Below, piece by piece: positions 47,401-58,002 of a stretch of DNA of 64,000 bases. The notes under the pieces were generated by a model. That model saw only the letters and a program-made list of their open reading frames with translations. It made no database searches and was not told where the DNA came from. The stretch lies in the NCBI GenBank assembly GCA_029582265.1, contig CM055823.1:4340001-4404000 (forward strand), given 5' to 3'. Numbering within the stretch: the first letter of the stretch is position 1; each line of letters opens with the position of its first letter. A program made the translations under genes and the position numbers. This DNA is from Zoroaster sp. YZ-2022. Lineage: Eukaryota > Echinodermata > Asteroidea > Forcipulatida > Zoroasteridae.

Positions 47401-50400
47401 TTTTACGTGCATAACTTTAATAATCGAGTACACAGGACCTGTATCTTAACGTCTCATCCAAAGGATGAAGCAATTATGGTTAAGTGTCTTGCTCAAGGAC
47501 ACAAGCACCGTGACCAGCCAGGCCGGGATTCAAACCCACATTCTGACAACACCAGAACTTGAGTCCGATGCACTGGACCGCTCGGCCATGACACTCCACA
47601 ATGAGAAGTGTGCAAAATAAATTTTAAAAATGAAGTCGTTGTCCCAGGGGCCAATCTCACAGAGCTGATAAGCAGATATTTCTGCTAACAAAATATTTTT
47701 GCTGAGCAACAGACTACCAGCCAAATTGCATACACTTTGCATGAAAGTTTGGCTGGTAATCAAAGAAATTTGCTAAGCAAATGCATTAGGGTGTCTTCTA
47801 GTTAGGTTGCTCACAAACTGTTGGGCCATTCCCCCCCCCCCCCCTCCCTCCCCCCACACAGCAAAAATAACTACCTCAAACCATTAATATTTGTAACCTA
47901 ATGATTACAGAATGTATCTTTCTTCTCTACAAAACTGGTTACACCTGTGTCCTTAAAATTTATGTGAGACTCGGTTTCATGCCGTCCTCTATTTTTTGTT
48001 TAAAGGAAATTAATAATTGTAATATTTTATTTGTTGCAGTTCATCTGGTTGGCAAACACGGTGACAGAGTTTTTGATGAACGTGACGTCAGTTTCATCTT
48101 AGGAGAAGGTACAAGATTAAAAAATGTCCACAATTTCTAGGTTTTGTCTCTAAGATTTGTTATAGTAGTGTTAGTAAATAGAAAAAAGTCTTAGTAAAGG
48201 ACTAATTTTTACTTGAGTTCTGAGACTTTGAGTCCAAATCCCTCAAGTCTGGTAAATGGGTTATTACAAATACAATTTTGCTGGAATCACAAAACAAAAA
48301 GCTGTTCAAAAGTTGCTTATCATATTTCCTTATTTGCTTATCAAAATTCAAGATTTGCTATCCAAAATGATCGTTACATATGCATAAAAATATTACTAAT
48401 TAGCAAATATTGCTAAGGAAATTATTTTTTGAACGAAAATCATTCACTGTATTATAGCAGGCCATCACCAAATGACTCGAAATAAAGAACAAATATCAAA
48501 TTATTTCATTCGATTCACTTACAGGAAGTGAACACAACATTCCAGAGGGGATAGAGAGAGGTCTTCAAGAGATGAAGTGTGGTGAGTTGGCTCAACTCAC
48601 CATCAAACCCAAGTATGGCTTCGGCAATGAAGGAAATGCTGATTTCAGTGTGCCGTCTGATGCTACTCTTAAGTACGAGGTGAAACTCACCACCCTCAAA
48701 AAGGTAACTAACTTAGATATACAAGTACATGGGGATAGTGGTGAGTTTGATCAAGTCACCACCAAACCTTATATAGCTTTGGCAATGTGCCATATGATGC
48801 TACTCTTAAGTACAAGGTCAAACTCACCACCCTCAAAAAGTAATTGATTGAGATATACATGTACATGAATAGTGGTGAGTTTGCTTAACTCACCACCAAA
48901 CCTTATATGGCTTTGGCAATGTTCAGTGTGCCATATGATGCTAAGTATGAGATCAAACTCACCACCCATGAAAAGGTGAGATATACTTATTAATTGGTGA
49001 GATGGTTTTTAGTCAATCCATGTTCAATTGCAGATCTACTTATTTACTTATATGTTTTGTTCACGGTGTATTTCAAAACGCATTTATTTATTTATTTTTT
49101 TTTTAAAATGAACTCAACATTTTTATTTCATCAATATTTCAAATATTTGTTTTTAAGGCCAAGGAAATTTGGGAGATGAATCCAGAGGAGAAACTGAGTT
49201 CAGCAGAAACGGCAAAGACAAAGGGCACAGAAAATTTTAAGGTAGGATTAAGAGATTAACAGATTAAAAGATGAAAAGATTATCCAGTCAGCTTTCACAG
49301 ATAGTGCTGGAAGTTACTGGTTAGTTCGCTAACTGTTTAACCAAATCTTTCACAGTCGGTTAACCAAAAGTCAGCACCTGGACGGCTAAACAAACTAGAT
49401 CCTCAGCAAATGATACAATGTGTATTAAACTTCATGCAATGATTGTTCAATAACACTGGTCTACAGCCAAAATGCTTCCGAAACAAATGAATTCAAACTT
49501 GACTAATTATGGGTCACTGAGAATGGAAATGATGCTTAAAATTGTTGATTGGCTCTAGTTTTCAAGATCTACATGTACATCTGTACACGTATGGGAATAG
49601 CGTATAATAATTCATGATTAAAAATCTGCTATGTACACCATATACATAGTACGTAAAATGTAAAAACTTAAATATCTTGGAAACAGTAGCCAATCAGCAA
49701 TTTTATTTGTCATATTTGAATTCAGCACATCAAAATCCATAATAAATAGCACGTTTTATCTCCGAAGCAGACAACTTTAAAAAAATTGTTGACCAGTGTA
49801 ATCAGTGCGGCAAAAAAGAAAGTCTAGAAACTCGAAATGAGTGGCAAATTCTTCCAAAATTGTTTGTTGTATATTGGTTTTAGTTAGCCAGTTAGCAAAC
49901 TTATAAATAGTTAGTGCAGTTTTGTTCGGTAATCGGTTAACAGTCCCAACACAGAGCTGCCAACCAGTACGGATTTTCCGTATTTCGTACGGAAATTTGT
50001 CCAACATATGGCTGTCCGGGTTCAAATAAATACGGATTTCTTTAAAAAAAAAAATAAAAAAAATATTTTTAATAAAGTCACAGAATGCTCATAAACAATG
50101 AGCCCCGACGAGCAAAGACCCTTTCATTTACACCAAATCCCGGCGCTATTTTGTCTGCATGCACGCACTCAACCTCGAGCAGCGTGGGTGCCGTGATAAA
50201 CGGCACGTAGGACAAGTTGTAACTTTGTTGCCTTGCGTTCGGTGCATACACACGAGCCCACCTTGTATGTTGTAAAATGTTCCCGGACAGTGATGACGCC
50301 AAAACGTTTGCTTCACATCGGACTAAAACCACCCCGATAGCAAATTGCTTGGGTCAAAGTACCAAAGGTAATTTTTTATGTGTTGGTCTAACATTATAAA

Positions 50401-53400
50401 CATTTGATAATTATTTCACAACATTAAAAATTTGCAAGTGTGGCTATGTTATGACCGATCAAAATCTGAGATGGCAGCATCTGTTGCAACCTTTCTAACG
50501 TTAATATAGCCTATGTTCGATCGCTTTTTGCATGTAACAAATTGCATAATTTGACTGGATCTGGCAAAACCCTGAACTTAGACCCAATTTTCAAAAGTGA
50601 GATTTTGGTATAGTTTGATTCTCTAGATTTTCCTCTTTCATTTGATGCCAGATTTGTAGAAATCGGAAGAAAACATTTTTTTTTTTTTACAAATCTGGTA
50701 TCAAATGAAAGAGAAAATCTCACTTTTGAAAATTGGGTCCAAGTTTAGGGTTTTGCCAGAGCAAGTCATAAATATCACAAACTGTGACTGTGTGGACCGT
50801 ACGTTTTGATGCAAGTTGATCGGATTGATAATGATGGAATGATCACGTTAAATTCACCGCTATTATCGCTATGGTTAATTTGGCCCAATTTCGGGACAAC
50901 AAAATTACCCTTGCTCATGTATCTTTTTGTAAATATACAAATAAATGGGTACAATAAATAAAAGAAAACTTCACATTTTTACTCCTGAAATTAAAGAAAA
51001 TACTAATTTTGGGGGGAAAATACTGATCTTTGGCTTCAGGAATACTGGTTTTGATCAGTAAAGAGTGGCAGCTCTGCCAACACTATTCAGAGGTTACATG
51101 TAGTTTTTAAATTTATTTCTAGAAAACTGGACATTTGAAATGAAAGTAAGTTACCAAATACTGATGTTATATGTATTTTGAATGGGTTTATTTGATCTTA
51201 ACAGGAAGGTAACTACAAGAATGCGATCAAGCAATACAAGAAAATCATTGACTTCTTGGATGATGGCTCTGACTTCTCAGATGAAGATAAGAAAACATCT
51301 AAAGAGATCCTCTTGGCTGGATATCTCAACCTAGCCATGTCTTATATCAAAGTGAAAGAATATTTGCAAGCAGTGGAGGCATGTGATAAGGTCAGTATGA
51401 AGGGGAACTTAGGGAAGACATCGAATTCTAACCTGCGGTTAAACCTTAGGGTACCTCGAGGTACCACAAGATACATGCCTACTGAAAAGTAAGGAGCTCA
51501 TTATCTATGGGTCACTGCACATTCTTGGTTTCATTATGGGCATCTTCATGGGCAGTGCTGGAGCTGGCAGATCCAGCCAGATCCAGCCAGCACCACAAAG
51601 GACCATGATTTATCTCAAGATGATCCCCTACTAATCCGTCCTTTGTGTTTGGATTTTGGGAGGGTCATGCCTTTAATCCCATAATCAGCAGTTTGACCTC
51701 TTGCATTATTAGGTAAAACTTGTAGCTTTGCATGGTGAGGATGATAATGCAAATCATGCATTATTGATTATTCATGGCTCCAGTTCTTCCATTCATAAAC
51801 TCTGGAGACCTAAGTTACCTTGAGGTACCTTGAGGTACCTCAAGGAACCACAAGGTTTACCTCATGTTAGAATTCGATGTCCGCTCTTATTTGGGATGGT
51901 TGAGGGTCACACCTCGGTTACTCCTCAAACAAGCCATGACTTGTATCAAACTAGAGGAATATCTTTAATTAAATAGAGAATTATCTGTTGCAAACTGTTT
52001 ATGAACATAAAGGACCTGTAGTATAAATGCAAAATAGTGGTTATTGGCCTTATGTTTCGAACCTAGCAGGTTCTTTCTCAAAGGCAAAATGGACGATATA
52101 CAGACATGCACACAAACGTAACACAGGAATGGGCAGAAGTTAGACTAGTCTTGGTTCAAGACTGTGTTTGTATGTTGTTGATACATGATCTGACAGCGCT
52201 ACACATATGCTACAATCATGAACTACTGATCGATAACTTTATGGCAGTCTGTTGTTGTTTATGCGCGTGTGCACCAAAAATGTGGGCTGTGCTAGCATAT
52301 CAAATTGATACATGTATAGTGGTTTTCCCCTGTTTTTGGGGGGAGATTATACGAAATTCCCAAGACTGTGTGGTAGCGGTTTATGATTGTAGTGTTCATG
52401 TAATGCCGTCGTGCGGCGTGTGGCCACCGATCGTGTATCAAAAACGTACAAACAGTCTTGAACCAAGACTAAAGTTAGACAAGTACATGACTCGGCTTCT
52501 TGTCCTCACTTCTTTTGCGTTCCTTTCACACTTGACTAACTTCTGTCCATTCCTGTGTACATGTCTGTATATCGTCCATTTTGCCTTTGAGAAAGAACCT
52601 GCTAGGTTTGAAACGTAAGGCCAATATCTTTAATTGACATTACTGTGGCAAGATCAGTATGGGAGGCACTTTGAGATGAAATAAGCTAAAAAGTTCCATA
52701 GGTTGTTTTTATACACATCTCTTGATTCTTATAAAGTATGGATGCATTTATAGATATTTTAAGTAAATACAATCTTTCAGTCAGTCCTGTGATTTCTCAG
52801 GATTTTTTTACAAATCTCCCTTTGCCTCAAAATTTTCTTGAAAAAAGAGAAGTAGCCACCAAGGAAAAAAAGAAGTAGCCTTTATCGTGTACAAACCTCT
52901 AGTTTCTTGTTTGTGGGGATGTGGAGTCTGTAAATCCTCCAAAATTAAACATCCTGGAGGTTCAGGGGGCTTTATCCTCTAGACGAAAGGGAGACCCAGG
53001 CCCGCTGCCCACAGGAGGTTCAGGGGGCTTTGTCCTCTAGAGCAAAGAGAGACCCAGGCCTGCTACCCACAGGAGGTTCAGGGGGCTTTGTCCTCTAGAC
53101 CAAAGGGAGACCCAGGCCCGCTGCCCACAGGAGGTTCAGGGGGCTTTGTCCTCTAGACCAAAGGGAGACCCAGGCCCGCTACCCACAGGAGGTTCAGGGG
53201 GCTTTGTCCTCTAGACCAAAGGGAGACCCAGGCCCGCTACCCACAGGACGTTCAGGGGTCTTTGTCCTCTAGACCAAAGGGAGACCCAGGCCCGCTGCCC
53301 ACAGGAGGTTCAGGGGGACTTTGTCCTCTAGACCGAAAGGGAGACCCAGGCCCGCTACCCACAGGAGGTTCATAGGGGCTTTGTCCTCTAGACCAAATGG

Positions 53401-55612
53401 AGACCCAGGCCCGCTACCCACAGGAGGTTCATGGGGGCTTTGTCCTCTAGACCAAAGGGAGACCCAGGCCCGCTACCCACAGGAGGTTCAGGGGGGTTTT
53501 TCCTCTAGACCAAAGGGAGACCCAGGCCCGCTACCCACAGGAGGTTCAGGGGGGCTTTGTCCTCTAGACCAAAGGGAGACCCAGGCCCGCTACCCACAGG
53601 AGGTTCAGGGGGCTTTGTCCTCTAGACCAAAGGGAGACCCAGGCCCGCTACCCACAGGGAGGTTCAGGGGGCTTTGTCCTCTAGACCAAAGGGAGACCCA
53701 GGCCCGCTACCCACAGGGAGGTTCAGGGGGCTTTGTCCTCTAGACCAAAGGGAGACCCAGGCCCGCTACCCACAGGAGGACCCAGGCCCGCTACCCACAG
53801 GGAGATTCAGGGGGCTCTGTCCTCTAGACCAAAGGGAGACCCAGGCCTGCTACCCACAGGAGGTTCAGGGGGCTTTGTCCTCTAGACCAAAGGGAGACCC
53901 AGGCCTGCTACCCATTTTTCAGGATTTTTTACTTTTGTCAAATCACACCCCTGTTACGTGTCTTGTTCTTAATCTTTCTTGAATAGGCTCTTAAGATGGA
54001 TTCTAATAACATCAAAGGATTATTCAGACGAGGTCAGGCTAATCTCTCCATGTCTGATCCTATATTGGCTAAGAGTGACTTCAATCGTGTTGTTGAACTC
54101 GACCCTAGCAACAAGGCCGCCAAGAACCAACTGATGATATGTCTTCATAAGATCAAAGAGGCTAATGATCGGGAAAAGAAGATTTATGAAAATATGTTTG
54201 CGAAGTTTGCAGAGCAAGATAGAAAGGTAAGAAGGAGTTAAAGCCAGATGTAGGATGGGCAAGAGGTAGGGTGGATGGAATGTTGAATGAGCACTGATAG
54301 GGGTGTGAGTTACATTTCTTCAGTCAAAAGAACTCGAGTTATTAGCTCTATTGTTCAGTAGAATTTCCCCTGAAATTTGAGTGCTGCTGTAATGTATATC
54401 TTGATTCAAAGAGAGTAAGCATACTCATAGAAGCAGTTTGGCCAACATTACCAATGCTGTACCTTCCCTTCAATGTATATCTTGATTCAAAGAGAGTAAG
54501 CATACTCATAGAAGCAGTTTGGCCAACATTACCAATGCTGTACCTTCCCTTCAATGTATATCTTGATTCAAAGAGAGTAAGCATACTCATAGAAGCAGTT
54601 TGGCCAACATTATCAATGTTGTACCTTCCTTTCAATGTATATCTTGATTCAAAGAGAGTAAGCATACTCATATAAGCAGTATGGCCAACATTACCAATGT
54701 TGTGCCTTCCCTTCAATGTATATCTTGATTCAAAGAGAGTAAGCATACTCATAGAAGCAGTTTGGCCAACATTACCAATGCTGTACCTTCCCTTGTATAT
54801 CTTGATTCAAAGAGAGTAAGCATACTCATAGAAGCAGTTTGGCCAACATTACCAATGCTGTACCTTCCCTTCAATGTATATCTTGATTCAAAGAGAGTAA
54901 GCATACTCATAGAAGCAGTTTGGCCAACATTACCAATGCTGTACCTTCCCTTGTATATCTTGATTCAAAGAGTAAGCATACTCATAGAAGCAGTTTGGCC
55001 AACATTACCAATGCTGTACCTTCCCTTCAATGTATATCTTGATTCAAAGAGAGTAAGCAATGTCTTCTGATGATGACTAGAGCACGCTAGTCAAACCATA
55101 GAGGAGACTAATTATACTGTTCTTATCATAACTAACAATCTCACTTAACGATGGTTGGAATTGACAAACATGGTTATACTGCAAACCTAACCGATAAGAA
55201 TACTCCACCATACAAAACCTAAAAAATATTTCAATACCAATGGTTTATGAGTTTTTATTTTTTTATTTTTTATTACATCGTTTTCTCTTATTAAAACGTT
55301 TTCTCTTATTACATCATTTTCTCTTATTACAAAATTTTCTCTTATTACAATGTTTTCTCTTATTACAAAATTTTCTCTTATTACAACGTTTTCTCTTATT
55401 ACATCATTTTCTCTTATTACGTTTTCTCTTACTTTTAGGCGGAGGAGGCAGGTCAAATTAATACCACGCTTCCTACAGACTATGGTGGTGTGTTCAACAA
55501 GGAAGATATGCAAACGAATGGCGGCGATGCAAAGCCTGATGAACCATCAAATAGCAGTCCGGCAACAAATGAAACAACGACTGCTGAAGATTCTATGGAG
55601 GTAGAGGTATAG
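44195..55612 (+). CDS. FKBP4: FKBP4/FKBP5-type Hsp90 co-chaperone, complete, nine exons
   Basis: A 480-residue peptidyl-prolyl isomerase and Hsp90 co-chaperone of the cytosol and nucleus; human FKBP4 and FKBP5 are 457-459 residues. Exons: 44195-44444, 45638-45736, 47050-47211, 48040-48108, 48525-48703, 49158-49241, 51205-51390, 53987-54226, 55439-55612. All junctions are GT-AG and in phase; the sum is 1443 bases. FK1 (about 36-136) keeps the FK506/proline pocket: Y57, F67, D68, F77, V86-I87, W90, Y113, F129. FK2 spans about 150-253 and the TPR domain about 265-395. The Hsp90 EEVD clamp is conserved (K273, N323, K353, R357). The start has a good context (aaaaATGG). The C-terminus is acidic (EDSMEVEV). 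As a single pre-duplication copy it may equal both vertebrate FKBP4 and FKBP5. Confidence 0.95.
44736..45533. repeat. Interspersed repeat split by a hAT element
   Basis: Halves 44736-44810 and 45386-45533 together match, in inverted orientation, the uninterrupted copy at about 55720-55918 (CAGCACTGTTGGAAACTGGT, GATCAACGAAAATGCAT, CCTAGCCAGAATACCTAGG). The hAT element at 44811-45385 separates them. Confidence 0.75.
44811..45385. mobile_element. hAT-type element with TAGGRYTGTGC ends
   Basis: Ends are TAGGACTGTGC and, inverted, TAGGGTGTGC. It is flanked by CTTCAAAT on both sides (44803-44810 and 45386-45393). The copy at 55.8 kb shows the site empty. Subterminal GGTATCC/GGATACC motifs repeat. 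There is no transposase, so it is a non-autonomous element in FKBP intron 1. Confidence 0.8.
45638..45736 (+). CDS. FKBP4: FKBP exon 2
   Basis: Residues 84-116. It contains [18 protein letters not shown] with the indole-floor tryptophan W90, and PEYAYG with Y113. Acceptor ttgacag, donor gtaggt. Confidence 0.95.
45812..46170 (-). mobile_element. tRNA-derived SINE, copy 1 (FKBP intron 2)
   Basis: On the minus strand: a tRNA Ser/Leu-like head (GAGCGGTTTAGCGC, box B GGTTTGAATCC), a body with AAATGGGTACCTGTGAGGGC and a tail ending in (ATT)n. A close copy is at 58003-58370 and a partial one at 47268-47600. Confidence 0.75.
46201..46452. mobile_element. Palindromic MITE with TTAAAGGGACA ends, copy in FKBP intron 2
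   Basis: Starts TTAAAGGGACAGTATCATC and ends GATATTGTCCCTTTAA. Same family as 4025-4244. Confidence 0.65.
46683..46970. mobile_element. MITE with ACCCTCCTGCT ends (FKBP intron 2)
   Basis: Inverted ends AACCCTCCTGCT and AGCAGGAGGGTT. The TTAA at the position occupied at 56.3 kb is empty here. Many GTCAAA/TTTGAC motifs occur inside. Confidence 0.7.
47050..47211 (+). CDS. FKBP4: FKBP exon 3
   Basis: Residues 117-170. [16 protein letters not shown] closes FK1; the linker [16 protein letters not shown] leads into FK2. A SINE fragment follows in the next intron. Confidence 0.95.
47268..47600 (-). mobile_element. tRNA-derived SINE, partial copy (FKBP intron 3)
   Basis: It has the head (GAGCGGTCCAGTGCATCGGA, box B GGTTTGAATCC) and a diverged body, and starts 57 bases after exon 3. 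Confidence 0.65.
48040..48108 (+). CDS. FKBP4: FKBP exon 4
   Basis: Residues 171-193 of FK2, with [13 protein letters not shown] matching the FK2 strand of FKBP4/5. FK2 lacks several pocket residues, as in relatives, so it is probably not catalytic. Confidence 0.95.
48525..48703 (+). CDS. FKBP4: FKBP exon 5
   Basis: Residues 194-253. It contains [24 protein letters not shown] and [14 protein letters not shown], completing FK2. Two degenerate partial copies of its 3' part follow in the intron. Confidence 0.95.
48740..48975 (+). repeat. Two degenerate tandem copies of FKBP exon 5 3' part
   Basis: Segments 48740-48838 and 48874-48975 repeat exon 5 from GGTGAGTT to CTCACCACCC...AAAAG together with about 30 bases of following intron. 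Both carry internal deletions that shift the frame. The first has lost its donor GT; the second keeps AAAAG|gtgaga. They are pseudo-exons. Confidence 0.85.
49158..49241 (+). CDS. FKBP4: FKBP exon 6
   Basis: Residues 254-281, [17 protein letters not shown] and KTKGTENFK. It is the start of the TPR domain with clamp lysine K273. Confidence 0.95.
50559..50765. repeat. Long hairpin in FKBP intron 6
   Basis: Arms share TCTGGCAAAACCCT, ACCCAATTTTCAAAAGTGAG and TCTTTCATTTGAT-CCAGATT in opposite orientation. The left arm has about 25 extra bases. The loop is short and A/T rich. Confidence 0.7.
51205..51390 (+). CDS. FKBP4: FKBP exon 7
   Basis: Residues 282-343. [18 protein letters not shown] and [20 protein letters not shown] form TPR1-TPR2 helices; N323 is the clamp asparagine. 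Confidence 0.95.
51417..51883. mobile_element. Foldback element in FKBP intron 7
   Basis: Inverted ends GACATCGAATTCTAACCTG and CATGTTAGAATTCGATGTC, with GGTACCTCGAGGTACC-type repeats just inside. It is non-coding. Confidence 0.65.
52030..52632. mobile_element. Foldback element in FKBP intron 7
   Basis: Long inverted arms (about 52040-52185 and 52440-52630) share ATTGGCCTTA, AACCTAGCAGGTTCTTTCTC, CAAAATGGACGATATACAGA and CTTGGTTCAAGACTG. The 170-codon frame across it has no protein-like features and is treated as chance. Confidence 0.7.
52954..53914. repeat. 58-bp minisatellite, about 16 copies (FKBP intron 7)
   Basis: Core GGAGGTTCAGGGGGCTTTGT then CCTCTAGACCAAAGGGAGAC and CCAGGCCCGCTACCCACA. 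Spacing is 58 bases, with one-base length variants and one truncated unit near 53777. It ends 73 bases before exon 8. Confidence 0.92.
53987..54226 (+). CDS. FKBP4: FKBP exon 8
   Basis: Residues 344-423. [14 protein letters not shown] carries clamp K353 and R357; [15 protein letters not shown] is TPR3; [18 protein letters not shown] is the conserved extension helix after the TPRs. Confidence 0.95.
54391..55060. repeat. 81-bp minisatellite, about 8 copies (FKBP intron 8)
   Basis: Unit contains ATATCTTGATTCAAAGAGAG, GTAAGCATACTCATAGAAGC and GGCCAACATTACCAATGCTG. Two units are shortened by about 8 bases. Since 81 is divisible by three, long open frames appear on both strands; they are artefacts. 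Confidence 0.9.
55272..55436. repeat. 18-bp pyrimidine-rich tandem repeat at a 3' splice site
   Basis: About nine units of TTTTCTCTTATTACAACG. The final unit runs into TTTTCTCTTACTTTTAG, the acceptor of FKBP exon 9, so the polypyrimidine tract is part of the array. Confidence 0.88.
55439..55612 (+). CDS. FKBP4: FKBP exon 9 and stop
   Basis: Residues 424-480, a poorly conserved, acidic, Ser/Thr/Asn-rich tail ending EDSMEVEV. The acceptor is cttttag, and its pyrimidine tract belongs to an 18-bp tandem repeat. Confidence 0.92.
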   Translation, partial: AEEAGQINTTLPTDYGGVFNKEDMQTNGGDAKPDEPSNSSPATNETTTAEDSMEVEV

Positions 55613-56231
55613 GGATAATCCAACGGCTGTTTCATGTCTCAAATGTCAAGCAGAAAATACACTGTAATTAAACTTGACACATGTTTTTCCCCTATATTTG
55701 AAATTATACCTTATCCCTAACCCCCTAGGTATTCTGGCTAGGAACCTTCCTGAATCCTCCAATATCCGTCTGTGTCCTTATCTTTAAATGCATTTTCGTT
55801 GATCTTTCATATTCAGCACTTCTTGCCAGGTAGTAATTTTGCCCCATTTGAAGAGGTCAAAGTACCAGTTTCCAACAGTGCTGAATTTTTACAAAAAAGT
55901 GTCCCTTGGGGTGGTTAGGGTTAATTCCATTAAATATAATGTATCCTATTAAAGTGATAAAGGGTAGGTGCAACATTGGTAATTAGTGTTCTAATCTAAG
56001 ACAAAACACCTAATAAATATGCGCATTCTCAAAGAGTCGTCGGACAGTATCTCTTTGCCTAAAATGTTTTGCTAAAAATTCTGAATATTTTTTCACACTT
56101 TTCTTAAGACTTGGCATTTTTAGTATTGAGCTAATAATTTCACATGTTGATTGTTTAATATATATCTTTATGCAATGAAAGGAAGCAAATTTGTTGCCGA
56201 TGTTTACCAATGCTGTACCTTTAAAAACCCT

Positions 56232-56803
56232 AAACCCTCCTACTACTACAAGGGTCAAAATCAGTCAAAATGTTGATATACTTCCCAAGGTATATCTAAT
56301 GCACTTAACTAGTTCGCGTCGGGAATAAAAAAGTTTTTCTGGGCCCCTGTGCGGGTTTCTTTTCCCCACACAAACACATTAATGGAAGCTTCCACAGCGC
56401 GTTGCCATGTCAACCGAGCATGCATACAAATATTCCGGAGTTTTCTTTGGCGTGTTTAGACGCTCTCCGATCTGTGGTGCAAAAAAAAATTGCGTGTGTA
56501 CACGGACTCCGACGCGAACTGGTTAAAAGTCAAACACTGTCAAACCTTCCGTGTAGTAAGTACATTTACAGGTCAAAATGAGTTGACCGTTTTTGACTTG
56601 TAAATGCATAGTCTGGTGTTGTTCAGAGTGGTCAAATTTACAATAACAACCAATCAAAAATGCCCCTTTGTGCACATTTGGGTCAACAGTCAAAACAGGC
56701 AGTTGACTGGTTTTGACCTCTCTAGCTACTTGCCACTGAAGTGCAGCTAAAGCAGTAAGTTAGTGAAAATAATTTGCAAAGTTCAGCTAAAGTAGGAGGG
56801 TTA
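56232..56803. mobile_element. MITE with ACCCTCCTRCT ends, carrying a nested insertion
   Basis: Third copy of the 46683-46970 family, interrupted at 56309-56522 by a TTAA-flanked element. Confidence 0.7.
56309..56522. mobile_element. piggyBac-type 214-bp MITE, TTAA target
   Basis: Ends CTAGTTCGCGTCGG and CCGACGCGAACTGG, flanked on both sides by TTAA (56305-56308 and 56523-56526). Related copies at 46.7 and 24.2 kb show one TTAA at the same point. TTAA duplication is diagnostic of piggyBac-type transposition. Confidence 0.8.
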
Positions 56804-57314
56804 AAAAATGACTGGTCTCAGATTCAAACTTTGTGGGTGATGTCTTCACAAATTTGTCAACATCCATACTCTGACTAGAAAGTAATTGACGCAATATTTC
56901 ATCCCCTCTAAGTGTCAGAAAACTTTTTCATTGGTTTTCTTCAAAGAAGTACACCCCAAGCAAATACGCAGAGAGCATAAAGATGTTGAATGTTTAGATG
57001 AGATTTATTTAATCGGAAAATGGAAATGTAAATTTTCTCATAATAGAAATTCAGTATATGATAATGGAAAGATTACAGACTGTCAGTGTTTCTCTTGGCC
57101 ATCAAAATAGTTTTGTATTTTTCAGTTTAATATTCAATTTGTGCTTGTCAATTTTATTGGAGGAGAGCTGTCAGTAATATAATGGGAAAATAAATTTGGC
57201 ATTCTGAAAAAATAGAATTTAATTGAAGTTAATGTGATTAGCGTAGTTGAAAGCTAATTGCTTGGAGTAAGTTCAACTACGAACTATGGTTAACTATATT
57301 AACTTCTAGAGTTT

Positions 57315-57512
57315 TGTCACATTCAGAGCAGGGCATGTAATCGCTGTCCTAGTTTAAGATGAACTTAGTGACTGAAAATTATTGGCTCATTTATGCAGCA
57401 GCAACGGTAATATGATCTTATCATGTGTGGTATTATGGCAGTCACGGAGTTAATCTTAAACTAGCATTCTGATTCCATGCCCTGTGGATTGTGATAATAC
57501 TATCCCTTTAAA
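57315..57512. mobile_element. Palindromic MITE, TTAAAGGGACA family
   Basis: Contains GCAGGGCATG, TTATCATGTG and ends ATACTATCCCTTTAA. The left end is eroded. Confidence 0.5.
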
Positions 57513-58002
57513 CCCTTTCTAGTCAATGATGGTTTGACTATTCCAGTTGAATATTTAGTCACTTTTATCTGGTCCTGTACTAAACATTACCAAAGTACAA
57601 TAAACCATTGATACATGTACTTGGGATTGTCTGTGATCATTAGTGTTAATGTATTGAGTGTGTGCCTTGTCAAATACTGATCGACTATTAGCCAACCACT
57701 TATCATCAGTCAAACTTGCTCCTACCTGTAGATCACGGAGCTTAAACAAATTGCTTTTTATATTTTATATAAACAAACCATCGTGTCGTTTTTGTTTCAT
57801 ACAGATGTTAACTTGCTGTTAAAAAAAAATGCATGTTTCATGTTCGCAACAATTTAACCTAGTAGAATTACTGTAATTTTGTTTGCTGTTATATTAATTT
57901 TTTTTTTTTGGGGGGGGGGGTGGGGATTTACATTTTCTACCCTGAGATGCCTCGCCATAAAATTGATTAACCCAAAATCACTACAGGCCTGCTCAGTGCA
58001 AC

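Larger units (their letters stand above)
55613..57300. other. FKBP 3' flank
   Basis: An ATTAAA-like poly(A) signal is possible near 55668. The interspersed repeat at about 55720-55918 and the nested MITEs at 56232-56803 follow. No other gene. Confidence 0.45.

Noticed and set aside
52106..52618. 170-codon frame in FKBP intron 7
   Set aside because: It spans the two arms of a foldback element, and its composition and codons do not look like a protein.
53321..53982. Proline/arginine-rich frames of 102-140 codons
   Set aside because: Products of the 58-bp minisatellite in an intron.
54348..55070. 100-134 codon frames on both strands
   Set aside because: Produced by an 81-bp repeat whose length is a multiple of three.
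55187..55513. Minus-strand frame with repeated VIREN units
   Set aside because: Translation of the 18-bp splice-site repeat, antisense to FKBP exon 9.
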